Shown piece by piece: positions 1 through 6,715 of a stretch of 9,760 nt of DNA (its first letter is position 1; each line of letters begins with the position of its first letter). This DNA is from Candidatus Methanovirga meridionalis (GTDB lineage Archaea; Methanobacteriota; Methanobacteria; Methanobacteriales; Methanobacteriaceae), in assembly GCA_031289325.1 (NCBI GenBank), contig JAITPS010000027.1:1-9760 (forward strand). The letters run 5' to 3'. The notes beneath the pieces are model-generated. The model ran no database searches. It saw nothing but the letters and a program-made list of their open reading frames with translations, and was not told the DNA's origin. Made by a program: the position numbers and the translations under genes.

Positions 1-165
1 AGTATTCATTTCTATTTTCTTTTTACTCATTTTTACTTTTTCAACATAGTTTTTCAAATCTTTTATAATCTCTTTTTTAGTTTTTTTAGGGTATAATTCA
101 TTATAAATGATTTTTAGTACTTTTTCATGCTCTGGTGATTCATTTTTTAGGAGAAGATGAATTTT
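1..165 (-). pseudogene. Unassigned minus-strand open frame running off the left edge
   Basis: After an in-frame stop (TAA, 166-168) the minus strand stays open for 55 codons to the window edge. The translation is charged and protein-like, with stretches such as KNESPEHEKVLKIIYNELYP and KEIIKDLKNYVEKVKMSK. It lies one frame away from the end of the transposase fragment on its right (147-461), whose tail (SDILKLESWTIKKFI) no longer looks like IS630. The two pieces could therefore be one coding region broken by a frameshift, joined to the transposase remnant. No family is recognised, no start codon can be assigned, and the gene continues outside the window, so this may be only a chance open frame. 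Confidence 0.3.
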
Positions 166-982
166 TTAATAGTCCATGATTCTAATTTTAATATATCTGA
201 AAGTTTACTTATATTTTGTTCATATTGGGAATTTAAGAGACGGGATTCAATGAAAAATTTCATTATCTCTTTTGTTCTTGAATTTGGTGGGAATCTGATG
301 AGAGATTTTCCATTGATTGCTTGTAATCCTACACCCGTTCTTGAGAATTTGTCTGGATTTTGAACCATGATATTCTTTTTTGACTTTTTACAAATATTTT
401 TTGACTTTTTACAAATAGTTGTTGGTGAATTAGATATATTTTGAGTCGCTACTTCGTCCATTAAAAAAATTAAATACTCATGTAAGTTATATTTTTATAG
501 TTTTTTTTTAATGTTCTTTGAGCATTCTTCGGCATTTTAGAAGGTTCAACATATGCTTTCTTGTATGAGTATCCTAATTTATGAACAATTAAGGTGACTT
601 GCTTTAGAGAATAATCAACCTTGAAATTCTCTTTAATGAAAGCATGCACCTTCCTTGTACTCAAATAATGATTATGACTCATCCATTCATCCAGCTCATT
701 AAATTGATCATCGGTTAATTTGGCTTTTCTACCACTATTTTTATATTTTGGGTGCAATCATTCGTATCCACCATCATTTCATTCATCTAACCATCGATGA
801 CCAGTAGATAAACTGATTTCCATGAGTTCATTTGCTTCCTCAACAGTCTTATCATTGTACAAATGTCTGATGAATAATAGTTTTTTAACCACACTTGGAT
901 TCGTATCACAGCTGTTAATCCATTTAGTTATTTTTAACTTTTTAACATGCCTTTTAACTCTTTTTTGAATTTTATTTGTCAT
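147..982 (-). pseudogene. Decayed IS630-family transposase
   Basis: This reads leftward from ATG at 982. The first part (982-779) is a helix-turn-helix region ending in STGHRWLDE. It continues in the same frame through two TGA codons (778-776 and 760-758) into a second DNA-binding part with KNSGRKAKLTDDQFNELDEW and LGYSYKKAYVEPSKMPKNA, both typical of IS630 transposases. That frame ends at 470. The catalytic part resumes in another frame with YLIFLMDE, whose aspartate (458-456) is the likely first residue of the DDE triad, then VGLQAINGKSLIRFPPNSRTKEIMKFF. The usual LILDN block with the second aspartate and the YSPDLNPIE block with the final acidic residue are absent, so homology ends near 250. 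A 21-bp tandem duplication (376-396, 397-417) repeats seven residues (ICKKSKN) in frame. The stops, the frameshift and the missing 3' half mean it cannot make active transposase. Confidence 0.8.
376..417. repeat. 21-bp perfect tandem duplication inside the transposase remnant
   Basis: Positions 376-396 and 397-417 are identical. Each copy is six T followed by GACTTTTTACAAATA. On the minus strand this doubles seven residues (ICKKSKN) without changing frame. It is probably a replication-slippage event in a dead gene. Confidence 0.9.
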
Positions 983-1017
983 AAGTTATAATTGTATTTT
1001 ATTGCTTTTATATTTTG

Positions 1018-1160
1018 GGCAATGTAAAAAGAGGATGGAAATTTAAAATCTGAAATCTGGTTTTTAGGCAAGAAATGTTTAGACTATATACATATCATCA
1101 AATTTTTAGCATATTTTTTAATTTTTTAATTGCAAAAATCCATGCTAAATTTACACTGCC
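1018..1160. mobile_element. MITE-like element with 22-bp imperfect terminal inverted repeats
   Basis: The left end starts GGCAATGTAAA and continues to GGATGGA (1018-1039). The right end, read on the opposite strand from 1160, starts GGCAGTGTAAA and continues to GCATGGA, giving about 17 of 22 matching positions. The interior has no convincing coding frame. The end sequence GTAAAAAGAG followed by ATGG recurs near 2623 and at both ends of the 8746-8973 element, so this is one of a small dispersed family. It lies 36 bp from the start of the IS630 remnant, which might have supplied the transposase, but that link is only positional. Confidence 0.55.
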
Positions 1161-1546
1161 ATATTTTGTGTATTAAACTATACTTATAGGATACTGTCCA
1201 AGTCTTTACTGATGAAATATTCTTGAGAAAAGTAATTTTTATAATTTCCCATATTTGGTCTATCAAAAACTTAACTGGAATGACTTAGTATTATATTTAC
1301 TTGAGATTTTAATATTTTTAAGAGTTTTGTGTAATTATTTTAAGCATTTTTGAAATTTTAAAGCTATTTTTAAAATAAAAATTTGATTTCAAATAAATTC
1401 TTAATATCTATCTAAAATTAGTATTAATAAAATTTATCAGTGAAAATTTGAACATTACCATTATTAATTGATTAATTAATAAATAATGCGAAATTAAGTT
1501 TAATGGAAAAAAATAAAGAAAAAATAAAAAGAAAAATCCTTAACTT
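1161..1546. other. AT-rich intergenic stretch without a gene
   Basis: No credible coding frame or RNA gene is seen. The only clear structure is the hairpin at 1461-1482. The rest is A/T-rich spacer between the small inverted-repeat element and the transporter promoter. Confidence 0.6.
1461..1482. repeat. 22-bp inverted repeat (hairpin)
   Basis: Arms TTATTAATT and AATTAATAA surround GATT, with a perfect 9-bp stem. It can be extended imperfectly outward by CATTA (1453-1457) and TAATG (1484-1488). It lies about 90 bp upstream of the transporter promoter. The role is unknown; it may be chance in such AT-rich DNA. Confidence 0.45.
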
Positions 1547-1561
1547 GACAGCATTGCTGTC
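1547..1561. promoter_or_regulatory. GC-rich palindrome just upstream of the transporter TATA box
   Basis: GACAGCATTGCTGTC has 7-bp arms GACAGCA and TGCTGTC around a single T. It stands out as G/C-rich in almost pure A/T surroundings and ends 8 bp before the TATA box at 1570. This position, next to the site where TFB would bind, suits an activator or repressor site. There is no matching palindrome at the second promoter copy (3637). The factor is unknown. Confidence 0.5.
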
Positions 1562-1569
1562 GCACAACT

Positions 1570-1614
1570 TTTATATATGATAAATATAACAATAGTTATA
1601 TAACATTATTATTA
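1570..1614 (+). promoter_or_regulatory. Archaeal promoter with palindromic operator, copy 1 (transporter)
   Basis: TTTATATA (1570-1577) matches the archaeal TATA box. Just inside it is an inverted repeat with 7-bp arms ATATAAC and GTTATAT around AATA (1584-1601), followed by AC; the part GTTATATAAC is itself a perfect 10-bp palindrome. The inverted repeat lies where RNA polymerase would sit, about 25 bp after the TATA box, which is typical for a repressor site. The expected transcript would start near 1600, giving a leader of about 50 nt before the EamA gene at 1653. All 45 bases recur identically at 3637-3681. Confidence 0.7.
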
Positions 1615-1652
1615 CTTTACGAACTACTGATTATTCTAAGAGGTTTTATATA

Positions 1653-2588
1653 ATGAAACATTTTTTAGCTTATTTATGTGCAATGATTGTTGCATTATGT
1701 TATGGTTCTGTTCCAACTGTTGATAAATTTTTATTAGTTTCTATTAATCCATTGGTTTTGAGTGCAATGGTTTATACTTCAGCTGGTATAATTTTCTTAT
1801 TTATTCATTCATCTCCTTTAAATAACCATATTTTAAGTTTTTTACATAAGGGGAGGAAAGTGGATGAAGATATGACTTGGAGAAACTATCTTACAATATT
1901 TCTATCATCAATTTTTGCTTCTATTATCGCACCTATCTTATATCTAAATGGGTTAAATTTGACTACTGCTGTTAATGCGGCTTTTTTAAGTAATACTGAA
2001 GATTTATTTATTATTTTAATGGGTGTATTTTTATTAAAAGAGATTATTAAGTTGAAAGATGTTGTAGGTTTTATTTGTTTACTTCTTGGAGCATTATTTT
2101 TAAGTGTTGGTAATTCTAATGATATAAATTTTAATCAATATTTAATTGGAAACATTATAGTTTTTGGATCTTACTTTTTTTGGAGTTTAGATGTTATTTT
2201 AGCCAAGTTTTTGAGCAATAAAAAAAATATATTTTTAATCTCTGGTTTGAGATGTGCTATTGGTGGTGTGATATTAATAATAATTTGTTTCAATTTGGGA
2301 TTGAATTTTAATTTATCATTGAATAGTATTCCACCATTATTTTTTATCAGAGTATTAATGATGATTTCTATTATTTTTATCTATATTGGGATACGAGAAA
2401 TTGGAGCTACGAAAATGGGAGCTATTCTTTCTACTAGTCCATTATTAGGAGTTTTAGTTGCAATTATTGCTTTAAACGAGTCTTTAAATTTAATTCAAAT
2501 ATTATGTGGGGGTTTAATGTTCATTGGTTTATTAATATTATATATGGACAAAAAGAATAATAATGAGAAAGATATTGTTGATGCATGA
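1653..2588 (+). CDS. EamA/DMT-family membrane transporter
   Basis: This 311-residue protein has about ten hydrophobic segments, near residues 5-23, 33-51, 79-98, 110-128, 136-152, 165-185, 193-213, 228-248, 256-273 and 281-297, arranged as two five-helix EamA repeats. Each repeat carries the usual glutamate after its fourth helix (LLKE around 130; LNES around 276). A hydrophilic loop at 54-76 separates helices 2 and 3. Length and layout fit a complete drug/metabolite-transporter superfamily member in the cell membrane. Such proteins export or import small metabolites such as amino acids, and the substrate cannot be read from sequence. The start is supported by AAGAGGT (1639-1645) seven bases upstream of ATG. 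It appears to be transcribed alone. Its promoter block is identical to one upstream of the nitrogenase-like operon, suggesting common control. Confidence 0.85.
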   Translation: MKHFLAYLCAMIVALCYGSVPTVDKFLLVSINPLVLSAMVYTSAGIIFLFIHSSPLNNHILSFLHKGRKVDEDMTWRNYLTIFLSSIFASIIAPILYLNGLNLTTAVNAAFLSNTEDLFIILMGVFLLKEIIKLKDVVGFICLLLGALFLSVGNSNDINFNQYLIGNIIVFGSYFFWSLDVILAKFLSNKKNIFLISGLRCAIGGVILIIICFNLGLNFNLSLNSIPPLFFIRVLMMISIIFIYIGIREIGATKMGAILSTSPLLGVLVAIIALNESLNLIQILCGGLMFIGLLILYMDKKNNNEKDIVDA

Positions 2589-2616
2589 ATAAATTGATCT
2601 TGTAAAAAATTCAACT

Positions 2617-2792
2617 GTGGTGCTTAAAAAGAGGATGGATTTTTACAATTAAAATTAAGAAAATAGAAGATTTGTTAGGAAAATCAAAGATTTTCAGTTT
2701 CTAACTCTTAAAAATAGAAAATTTTTTGAAATTAAGAAAATTGAAGATTTTCCGTTTCTAACTTTTAAAAAATAGAAAATTTTTTAAAATTA
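2617..2792. repeat. Dispersed repeat related to the 8746-8973 element, with an internal 57-bp duplication
   Basis: The segment starting GGTGCTTAAAAAGAGGATGG resembles the right end of the 8746-8973 element read on the opposite strand. Both continue with TGGATTTTTACAATT, and later share a block around AAAAATAGAAAATTTTTT. Inside, a unit beginning AGATTTTC is repeated with a 57-bp period (2688 and 2745). Each unit is preceded by a bases-paired hairpin: GAAAATC-AAA-GATTTTC at 2679-2695 and GAAAAT-N5-ATTTTC near 2736. No second terminus was found, so the element is partial or merged with the repeats to its right. There is no coding frame. Confidence 0.55.
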
Positions 2793-2801
2793 TAGTTACT
2801 A

Positions 2802-2978
2802 TGGAAAAATTCTTAAATTTTGAATGATAAATTTTTTATTAAATTGTTTAATTTTAAATATTATTTCATAAAAATCTATAATTTTAAATATTAATTAATA
2901 TAAATAGATTTTAATTAATATAAATAAATTTTAATTAATATTTTTTAATAATATTTATTTTTAAAAAAATTATTTATA
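2802..2978. repeat. Long AT-rich dispersed repeat, copy A
   Basis: This begins TGGAAAAATTCTTAAATTTT and runs through blocks TTTAATTTTAAATATTATTT, ATAATTTTAAAT and TAATAATATTTATTTTTAA. The same order of blocks returns in direct orientation at 3428-3605 and in inverted orientation at 7090-7245. A partial copy begins near 9600. It includes short internal repeats of TTTTAATTAATATAAAT. It contains no gene. It is a diverged dispersed repeat of unknown origin. Confidence 0.65.
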
Positions 2979-3027
2979 GTGATGTAAAAAATGTTTATAA
3001 TTAATCATTATTTTTAAATATCTTATT

Positions 3028-3066
3028 GTTGAAAATTTATTTTCAACTTAGGAGAATGCATTCTCC
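3028..3066. repeat. Two adjacent perfect palindromes
   Basis: GTTGAAAA and TTTTCAAC form an 8-bp stem around TTTA (3028-3047). Four bases later, GGAGAATGCATTCTCC (3051-3066) is a perfect 16-bp palindrome with no loop. They resemble in style the hairpin cluster starting at 3202. The function is unknown. Confidence 0.7.
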
Positions 3067-3201
3067 GTTTTTAAAAACTTCAAATAAATATTAAATTAAT
3101 TTTTTAAATAATAATTTTTACTTATTTATTTTTAAAAATAATAAATATAGTTTTTTTAATTAAAAATTTAATAATTATATTTCATTTTTAAAAACTTCAT
3201 T

Positions 3202-3318
3202 ATTGAACTTGTTCAATTAGACGGGAAATATTAGATTTTCCTAAGTTATCTTCGATAACAAATCTTTGATTTTATGTATTGAAATTTTTTATTTCAATTA
3301 GAAAAACGAAGTTTTTCT
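3202..3318. repeat. Cluster of five consecutive hairpins
   Basis: Within 117 bp there are five perfect inverted repeats: ATTGAAC-TT-GTTCAAT (3202-3217), GTTATC-TTC-GATAAC (3245-3259), AAATC-TTT-GATTT (3260-3272), arms ATTGAAAT and ATTTCAAT around five T (3278-3298), and arms AGAAAAAC and GTTTTTCT around GAA (3300-3318). The last two recur as a 41-bp block at 8893-8933 with one difference, which falls in the loop of the last hairpin. The arms of the different hairpins are unrelated to one another, so this is not a simple tandem repeat. No gene is present. It may be structured RNA, a decayed mobile element or a protein-binding array. Confidence 0.7.
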
Positions 3319-3427
3319 GTACTTAAAAACATTATTTCATACACTATATTAAAAATTTTATCAAAACCATTATAAGAAAATGGAAAAATTCGATGACCTG
3401 TAATAATAACTTTCATTATAGTCATTT

Positions 3428-3625
3428 TGGAAAAATTCTTAAATTTTGGATGATATTTTTTTATTAAATTATTTAATTTTAAATATTATTTTATAAAAAC
3501 TTATAATTTTAAATTTAAATTAATATAAACTTATTTTAATTACTATAATTGATTTTAAATAAATATATTTTAATAATATTTATTTTTAAGAAAATTATTT
3601 ATTAAGAACTTTATCAAAACCACCA
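3428..3625. repeat. Long AT-rich dispersed repeat, copy B; left inverted arm of the nitrogenase-like operon
   Basis: This is a direct copy of 2802-2978, starting TGGAAAAATTCTTAAATTTT, followed by an extra tail ending TTATTTATTAAGAACTTTAT. The tail matches, on the opposite strand, GATAAAGTTCT and AACAAAGTTCT blocks at about 6727 and 6785. The body matches 7090-7245 on the opposite strand. The repeat therefore forms the left arm of an inverted pair that brackets the two-gene operon. It has no coding frame. Confidence 0.6.
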
Positions 3626-3636
3626 TAATAGTAACC

Positions 3637-3700
3637 TTTATATATGATAAATATAACAATAGTTATATAACATTATTATTATAACAATAGTTATATAACC
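3637..3700 (+). promoter_or_regulatory. Archaeal promoter with doubled palindromic operator, copy 2 (nitrogenase-like operon)
   Basis: Positions 3637-3681 repeat 1570-1614 without a mismatch: TATA box TTTATATA at 3637-3644 and an inverted repeat with arms ATATAAC and GTTATAT around AATA at 3651-3668. Here the operator is doubled, because TATAAC-AATA-GTTATA occurs again at 3680-3695, followed by AC. The two operator centres are about 28 bp apart. The nearest downstream gene is the alpha-type nitrogenase-like subunit 238 bp beyond 3700. The doubled operator suggests tighter or cooperative binding of the same regulator that acts on the transporter. The regulator is unknown. Confidence 0.7.
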
Positions 3701-3938
3701 ATAATTATAAAAAATAGGAATAATTATTTTGGAGTAATCAATGCATAAATGATTAAAAAGTCTGTATGGAGATATAGTATTATGAAAGATGGTATAATGT
3801 GATTTAGAATAACTTAATGAAATTTATTTAATTAAATTTTTGATAAGATTGTTTAAATTTTTAAAATATAATATAATTAATACTAATGGAATAAATTAAT
3901 AATATTAATGGAATAAATTAAGAAAAAAGGTTATTGTT
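3701..3938 (+). other. Long AT-rich leader with two minimal reading frames
   Basis: If transcription starts about 25 bp after the TATA box at 3637, the mRNA has a leader of roughly 270 nt, much longer than the transporter's. Within it, GGAG (3731-3734) precedes ATG CAT AAA TGA (3741-3752), a three-codon frame. GGAG at 3768-3771 precedes ATG at 3782 for a six-codon frame (MKDGIM, 3782-3802). Near the 3' end, a sequence TTAATAATGGAATAAATTA-like is partly doubled (about 3878-3920). No known riboswitch is recognised. Translation of the small frames is only possible, not shown. Confidence 0.35.
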
Positions 3939-5405
3939 ATGTCATTAAAAAAATCAATTAATGTTTCGCCAATTAGAGATACTCGTTTGAATACGATTAT
4001 TACTTTTGGGGGAAATGCAAGTGAACTTGTGGATTTAACAAGTAAAAAGTGTTTAAAGGATAATAGTAGATCTTTTACACAAACAACTTTTTGCCAGGAG
4101 TGGTTGGCATTGTTAACTCTTTCATCAATAGAAGATACAGTGATAATTTCTCATGCACCTGTTGGATGTGCTGGATCATTGTCTTGTATAACAATATTTC
4201 GTAGATATGGTCAAATTAATAGAGGGATACAACCGTCTACAGGAACATGGATTTCTACAAATCTTAGTGGTGAGGAAGTAATTCATGGTGGATCTTCAAA
4301 GCTTAAAGATGCTATATTCAAAGCAGAGAAAAGACATAGTCCTAAAGCAATATTTGTATATACTTCATGTGTTTCAGGAATTGTTGGAGAAGATATTGAA
4401 GGAGTGATTAATGAGGTTCAAGATAAAGTTTCAGCTAAAGTATTACCAGTTTATTGTGAAGGATTTAAATCAAAAATATGGGCATCAGGTTATGATGGAG
4501 CATTTCATGGGGTTTTAAATCATTTGATAGAAGAACCTAAGGAAAAACAGGATAATTTGGTTAATGTAATTAATCCTATTTCCTTTTCAAGTGCTGATGA
4601 GGTGGAATTAAGGAGAATATTAAGTAATTTATCTCTTGAAGCAAACTTCATACCAAATTTTGCTAAAATTGAGGATATAGCAAAAGCATCAGAAGCAGCT
4701 TTAACCTCAAGTATATGTACAACATTTAGTGAGTACTTTGCAAAAAGATTGGATGAAAATTATGGGATTCCATACACAGAAAGGGTAATGCCTGTTGGTC
4801 TTGATAACACTGATGCATGGGTTAGAGAAATTGCAAGTTATTTGGGAAAAGAAAAAGAGGCTGAGGAGCTTATCAAATCTGAAAGAGATAAAATTCAGCC
4901 ACAAATTAATATAATTAAAGAGAAATTAGAAGGAAAAACTGCATTTATTAGTGCAGGGCAATCCAGAGCTATAGGAGTACCAAGTCTATTAGCGGATTTT
5001 GGAATGAAAATTCTTGGAGTAACTGCATATCATTATGATGAGGTTGTATTTGAGGGATTTAAAGAATTAGAAAAAAAATGCGGTAATTTCTGTATAAACA
5101 TTGCTAATGTTCAACCTTATGAACAAGCAAACATACTTGAAAAAGAAAAACCTGATTTTTATTTTGGGCATATGGGTGAATCTGTTTGGGCTGTTAAAGA
5201 AGGATTTCCTGCAGCGATGGTTTTCAGTCTAATTAATTCAATTGTTGGATACAATGGTGCTGTAGCTTTTGGAAATAGAATTCTTAATTTAATTAATAAC
5301 CCATCATTTAGTAAAACACTTTCAAAACATTCAAAATCTCCATATTCAAAAAAATGGTTTGATGAAAATCCATTTAAATACCATAAAGAAGGTGAGAAAA
5401 TATGA
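3939..5405 (+). CDS. Nitrogenase-like component 1, alpha-type subunit (NifD/NifE-related)
   Basis: This 488-residue protein is homologous throughout to NifD/NifE. C52 (FCQEW), C77 (HAPVGCAG) and C144 (TSCVSGIVGEDI) fit the P-cluster cysteines 62, 88 and 154 of NifD by spacing. C260, sixteen residues before YGIP (276-279 region), aligns exactly with cofactor ligand Cys275. The later GFP...GYNGAVAFGNRI block (422-447) has no histidine where NifD has His442, and is about two residues shorter; NifE likewise lacks that histidine. CEGFKSKIWASGYD (173-186) replaces NifD Gln191 by Trp181 and His195 by Tyr185. This favours a nitrogenase-like enzyme outside the N2-fixing group, or a NifE-type scaffold; the reaction is unknown. 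ATG follows a weak AAGG (3927-3930). The stop overlaps the next start (ATGA), so the two subunits are probably translationally coupled and form a cytoplasmic complex. Confidence 0.85.
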   Translation: MSLKKSINVSPIRDTRLNTIITFGGNASELVDLTSKKCLKDNSRSFTQTTFCQEWLALLTLSSIEDTVIISHAPVGCAGSLSCITIFRRYGQINRGIQPSTGTWISTNLSGEEVIHGGSSKLKDAIFKAEKRHSPKAIFVYTSCVSGIVGEDIEGVINEVQDKVSAKVLPVYCEGFKSKIWASGYDGAFHGVLNHLIEEPKEKQDNLVNVINPISFSSADEVELRRILSNLSLEANFIPNFAKIEDIAKASEAALTSSICTTFSEYFAKRLDENYGIPYTERVMPVGLDNTDAWVREIASYLGKEKEAEELIKSERDKIQPQINIIKEKLEGKTAFISAGQSRAIGVPSLLADFGMKILGVTAYHYDEVVFEGFKELEKKCGNFCINIANVQPYEQANILEKEKPDFYFGHMGESVWAVKEGFPAAMVFSLINSIVGYNGAVAFGNRILNLINNPSFSKTLSKHSKSPYSKKWFDENPFKYHKEGEKI

Positions 5406-6679
5406 GTCATATAATTGAAAATCCACGATTTTCATGTGCATTAGGTGGAGCATTAAATACAATTACAGCTATTGATGGATTTGTCCCAATAATTCATGGA
5501 GGACCTGGTTGTGGTGTTCAAGTTTTCTATGGACAAAACTTTACAAGTGGATTTAGAGGATCTGGATGGATTGGTGGGGTGGCTGTTCCAAGTTCCAACA
5601 CTTATGAGGAAGAAATAGTTTTTGGTGGGGAAAGTAGGTTAAAAGAGCAAATTGAAAAAACTTTCGAAATTATTGATGGTGATAGATACATTGTAATTAC
5701 TGCATGCACATCTGAACTTATTGGAGATGATATTAAAGGTGTTTTAAGAGAAGTTCAGCAAAATAATAAAAATTCGATTATTTATGCTGAAACTGCAGGT
5801 TTTAAAGGTTCAAGTTATAAAGGTTATGAGATTTTATTGGATGCCATCATCGAACAAGTTCTTGAGGTAAAAGAAAAAAATCCAAAATTAGTAAATTTAA
5901 TAGGTATTATCCCGTCACAAGATGTTTTTTGGAAGGGAAACCTTGATGAAATTGAAAAAATATTGAATGATATTGGTTTAGAAGTTAATACTTTAGTAAA
6001 TGGGAAAAATTTAGAAGATTTATCCAGTGCTTCATTGAATATTGTTCTCTCACCATGGCTTGGAATCGAAGCAGCGAAAAAATTAGAAGATAAATATGAT
6101 ATACCATACATTGTTAATCCACTTCCAATAGGGACTCAACAAAGTAATGAATTTATTAAAAGAATAGGTGAATTCTTTAAAATTGATGTAAATGAGTATA
6201 TTGCAAAAAAAGAGGTAAAAACTTATAAGTCTATTGAAAGTGTTGCAGATTTTATTGTGGATATGGATGTTCAACCAAAGTTTGCTACAATAACTGATTC
6301 TAATTATGCAATAGCTATTAATAAATTTTTAGTAAAAGAATTAGGATGGATTCCATCAACCGTATTAATAATTGATGATGTTCCAGAAGATCGTAAAGAT
6401 TTCATCAAAAATGAGCTTAATTTTAAGGATCTTCCATCACCTGAGGTAGTTTTTGAATCTGATTCTTATGAAATATGGGAAACAATTGAAAAAAATCCAC
6501 CAGAGTTCATTTTCGGAAGTTCTTTAGATAAAGATTTCGCTAACAAAAGAAATATTCCAATATTAACTGTATCTTTCCCTATTACCAGTAAAGTTATTAT
6601 TGAAAAGTCTTATGCTGGATATAATGGTTCAATAAGACTTATTGAAGATACATTAAGTGAAACCACTGTATTTTTCTAA
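5402..6679 (+). CDS. Nitrogenase-like component 1, beta-type subunit (NifK/NifN-related)
   Basis: This 425-residue NifK-family protein lacks the long N-terminal extension of true NifK. C12 (RFSCALGGA), C37 (GGPGCGVQ) and C102 (TACTSELIGDD) correspond to NifK P-cluster cysteines 70, 95 and 153. Later family blocks include FWKGNLDEIEKIL, LSPWLGIEAAKKLEDKYDIP, and a C-terminal FGSS...PILTVSFPITSK...GYNGSIRLIED, matching the NifK tail with GFPI and GYEGA. The start overlaps the upstream stop in ATGA and has a strong GGTGA site (5391-5395), six bases before ATG. It should pair with the alpha-type protein into a heterotetramer with a shared P-cluster-like site. A paralogue lies at 7323-8657. The reaction is unknown. 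Confidence 0.85.
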   Translation: MSHIIENPRFSCALGGALNTITAIDGFVPIIHGGPGCGVQVFYGQNFTSGFRGSGWIGGVAVPSSNTYEEEIVFGGESRLKEQIEKTFEIIDGDRYIVITACTSELIGDDIKGVLREVQQNNKNSIIYAETAGFKGSSYKGYEILLDAIIEQVLEVKEKNPKLVNLIGIIPSQDVFWKGNLDEIEKILNDIGLEVNTLVNGKNLEDLSSASLNIVLSPWLGIEAAKKLEDKYDIPYIVNPLPIGTQQSNEFIKRIGEFFKIDVNEYIAKKEVKTYKSIESVADFIVDMDVQPKFATITDSNYAIAINKFLVKELGWIPSTVLIIDDVPEDRKDFIKNELNFKDLPSPEVVFESDSYEIWETIEKNPPEFIFGSSLDKDFANKRNIPILTVSFPITSKVIIEKSYAGYNGSIRLIEDTLSETTVFF

Positions 6680-6715
6680 ATAAGCTTTTATATTTTATTG
6701 GAGAGAACAATTAAG

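Noticed and set aside
157..363. Plus-strand reading frame of 68 codons
   Set aside because: It lies opposite the transposase remnant and has no recognisable family.
3224..3242. NrpR nitrogen-regulator site (GGAA-N6-TTCC)
   Set aside because: GGAA and TTCC do occur here, but the spacing is ten rather than six bases, and the site is about 400 bp from the predicted promoter.
3939..5405. CfbD (F430 biosynthesis)
   Set aside because: CfbD works as a single type of component 1 subunit, and the gene here is coupled to a distinct beta subunit and carries a NifD-type cofactor cysteine. A tree would be needed to exclude it fully.
4707..6274. Minus-strand frames at 4707-4904, 5159-5410, 5824-6111 and 6083-6274
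   Set aside because: All are shadows opposite the well-supported nitrogenase-like genes.
3939..6679. Calling the pair nifD and nifK of a true N2-fixing nitrogenase
   Set aside because: The alpha subunit lacks the histidine ligand, Gln191 and His195 equivalents, the beta subunit lacks the NifK N-terminal extension, and no nifH, nifE, nifN or nifB lies nearby.
3939..6679. Protochlorophyllide or chlorophyllide reductase subunits (BchN/BchB, BchY/BchZ)
   Set aside because: The window looks archaeal with no other pigment genes, and the alpha protein retains a cofactor-type cysteine that these reductases do not use for a cofactor.
6680..6700. T-rich stretch after the operon as a terminator
   Set aside because: TTTTATATTTTATT could act as an archaeal oligo-T terminator, but such runs are everywhere in this DNA, so it cannot be told from background.
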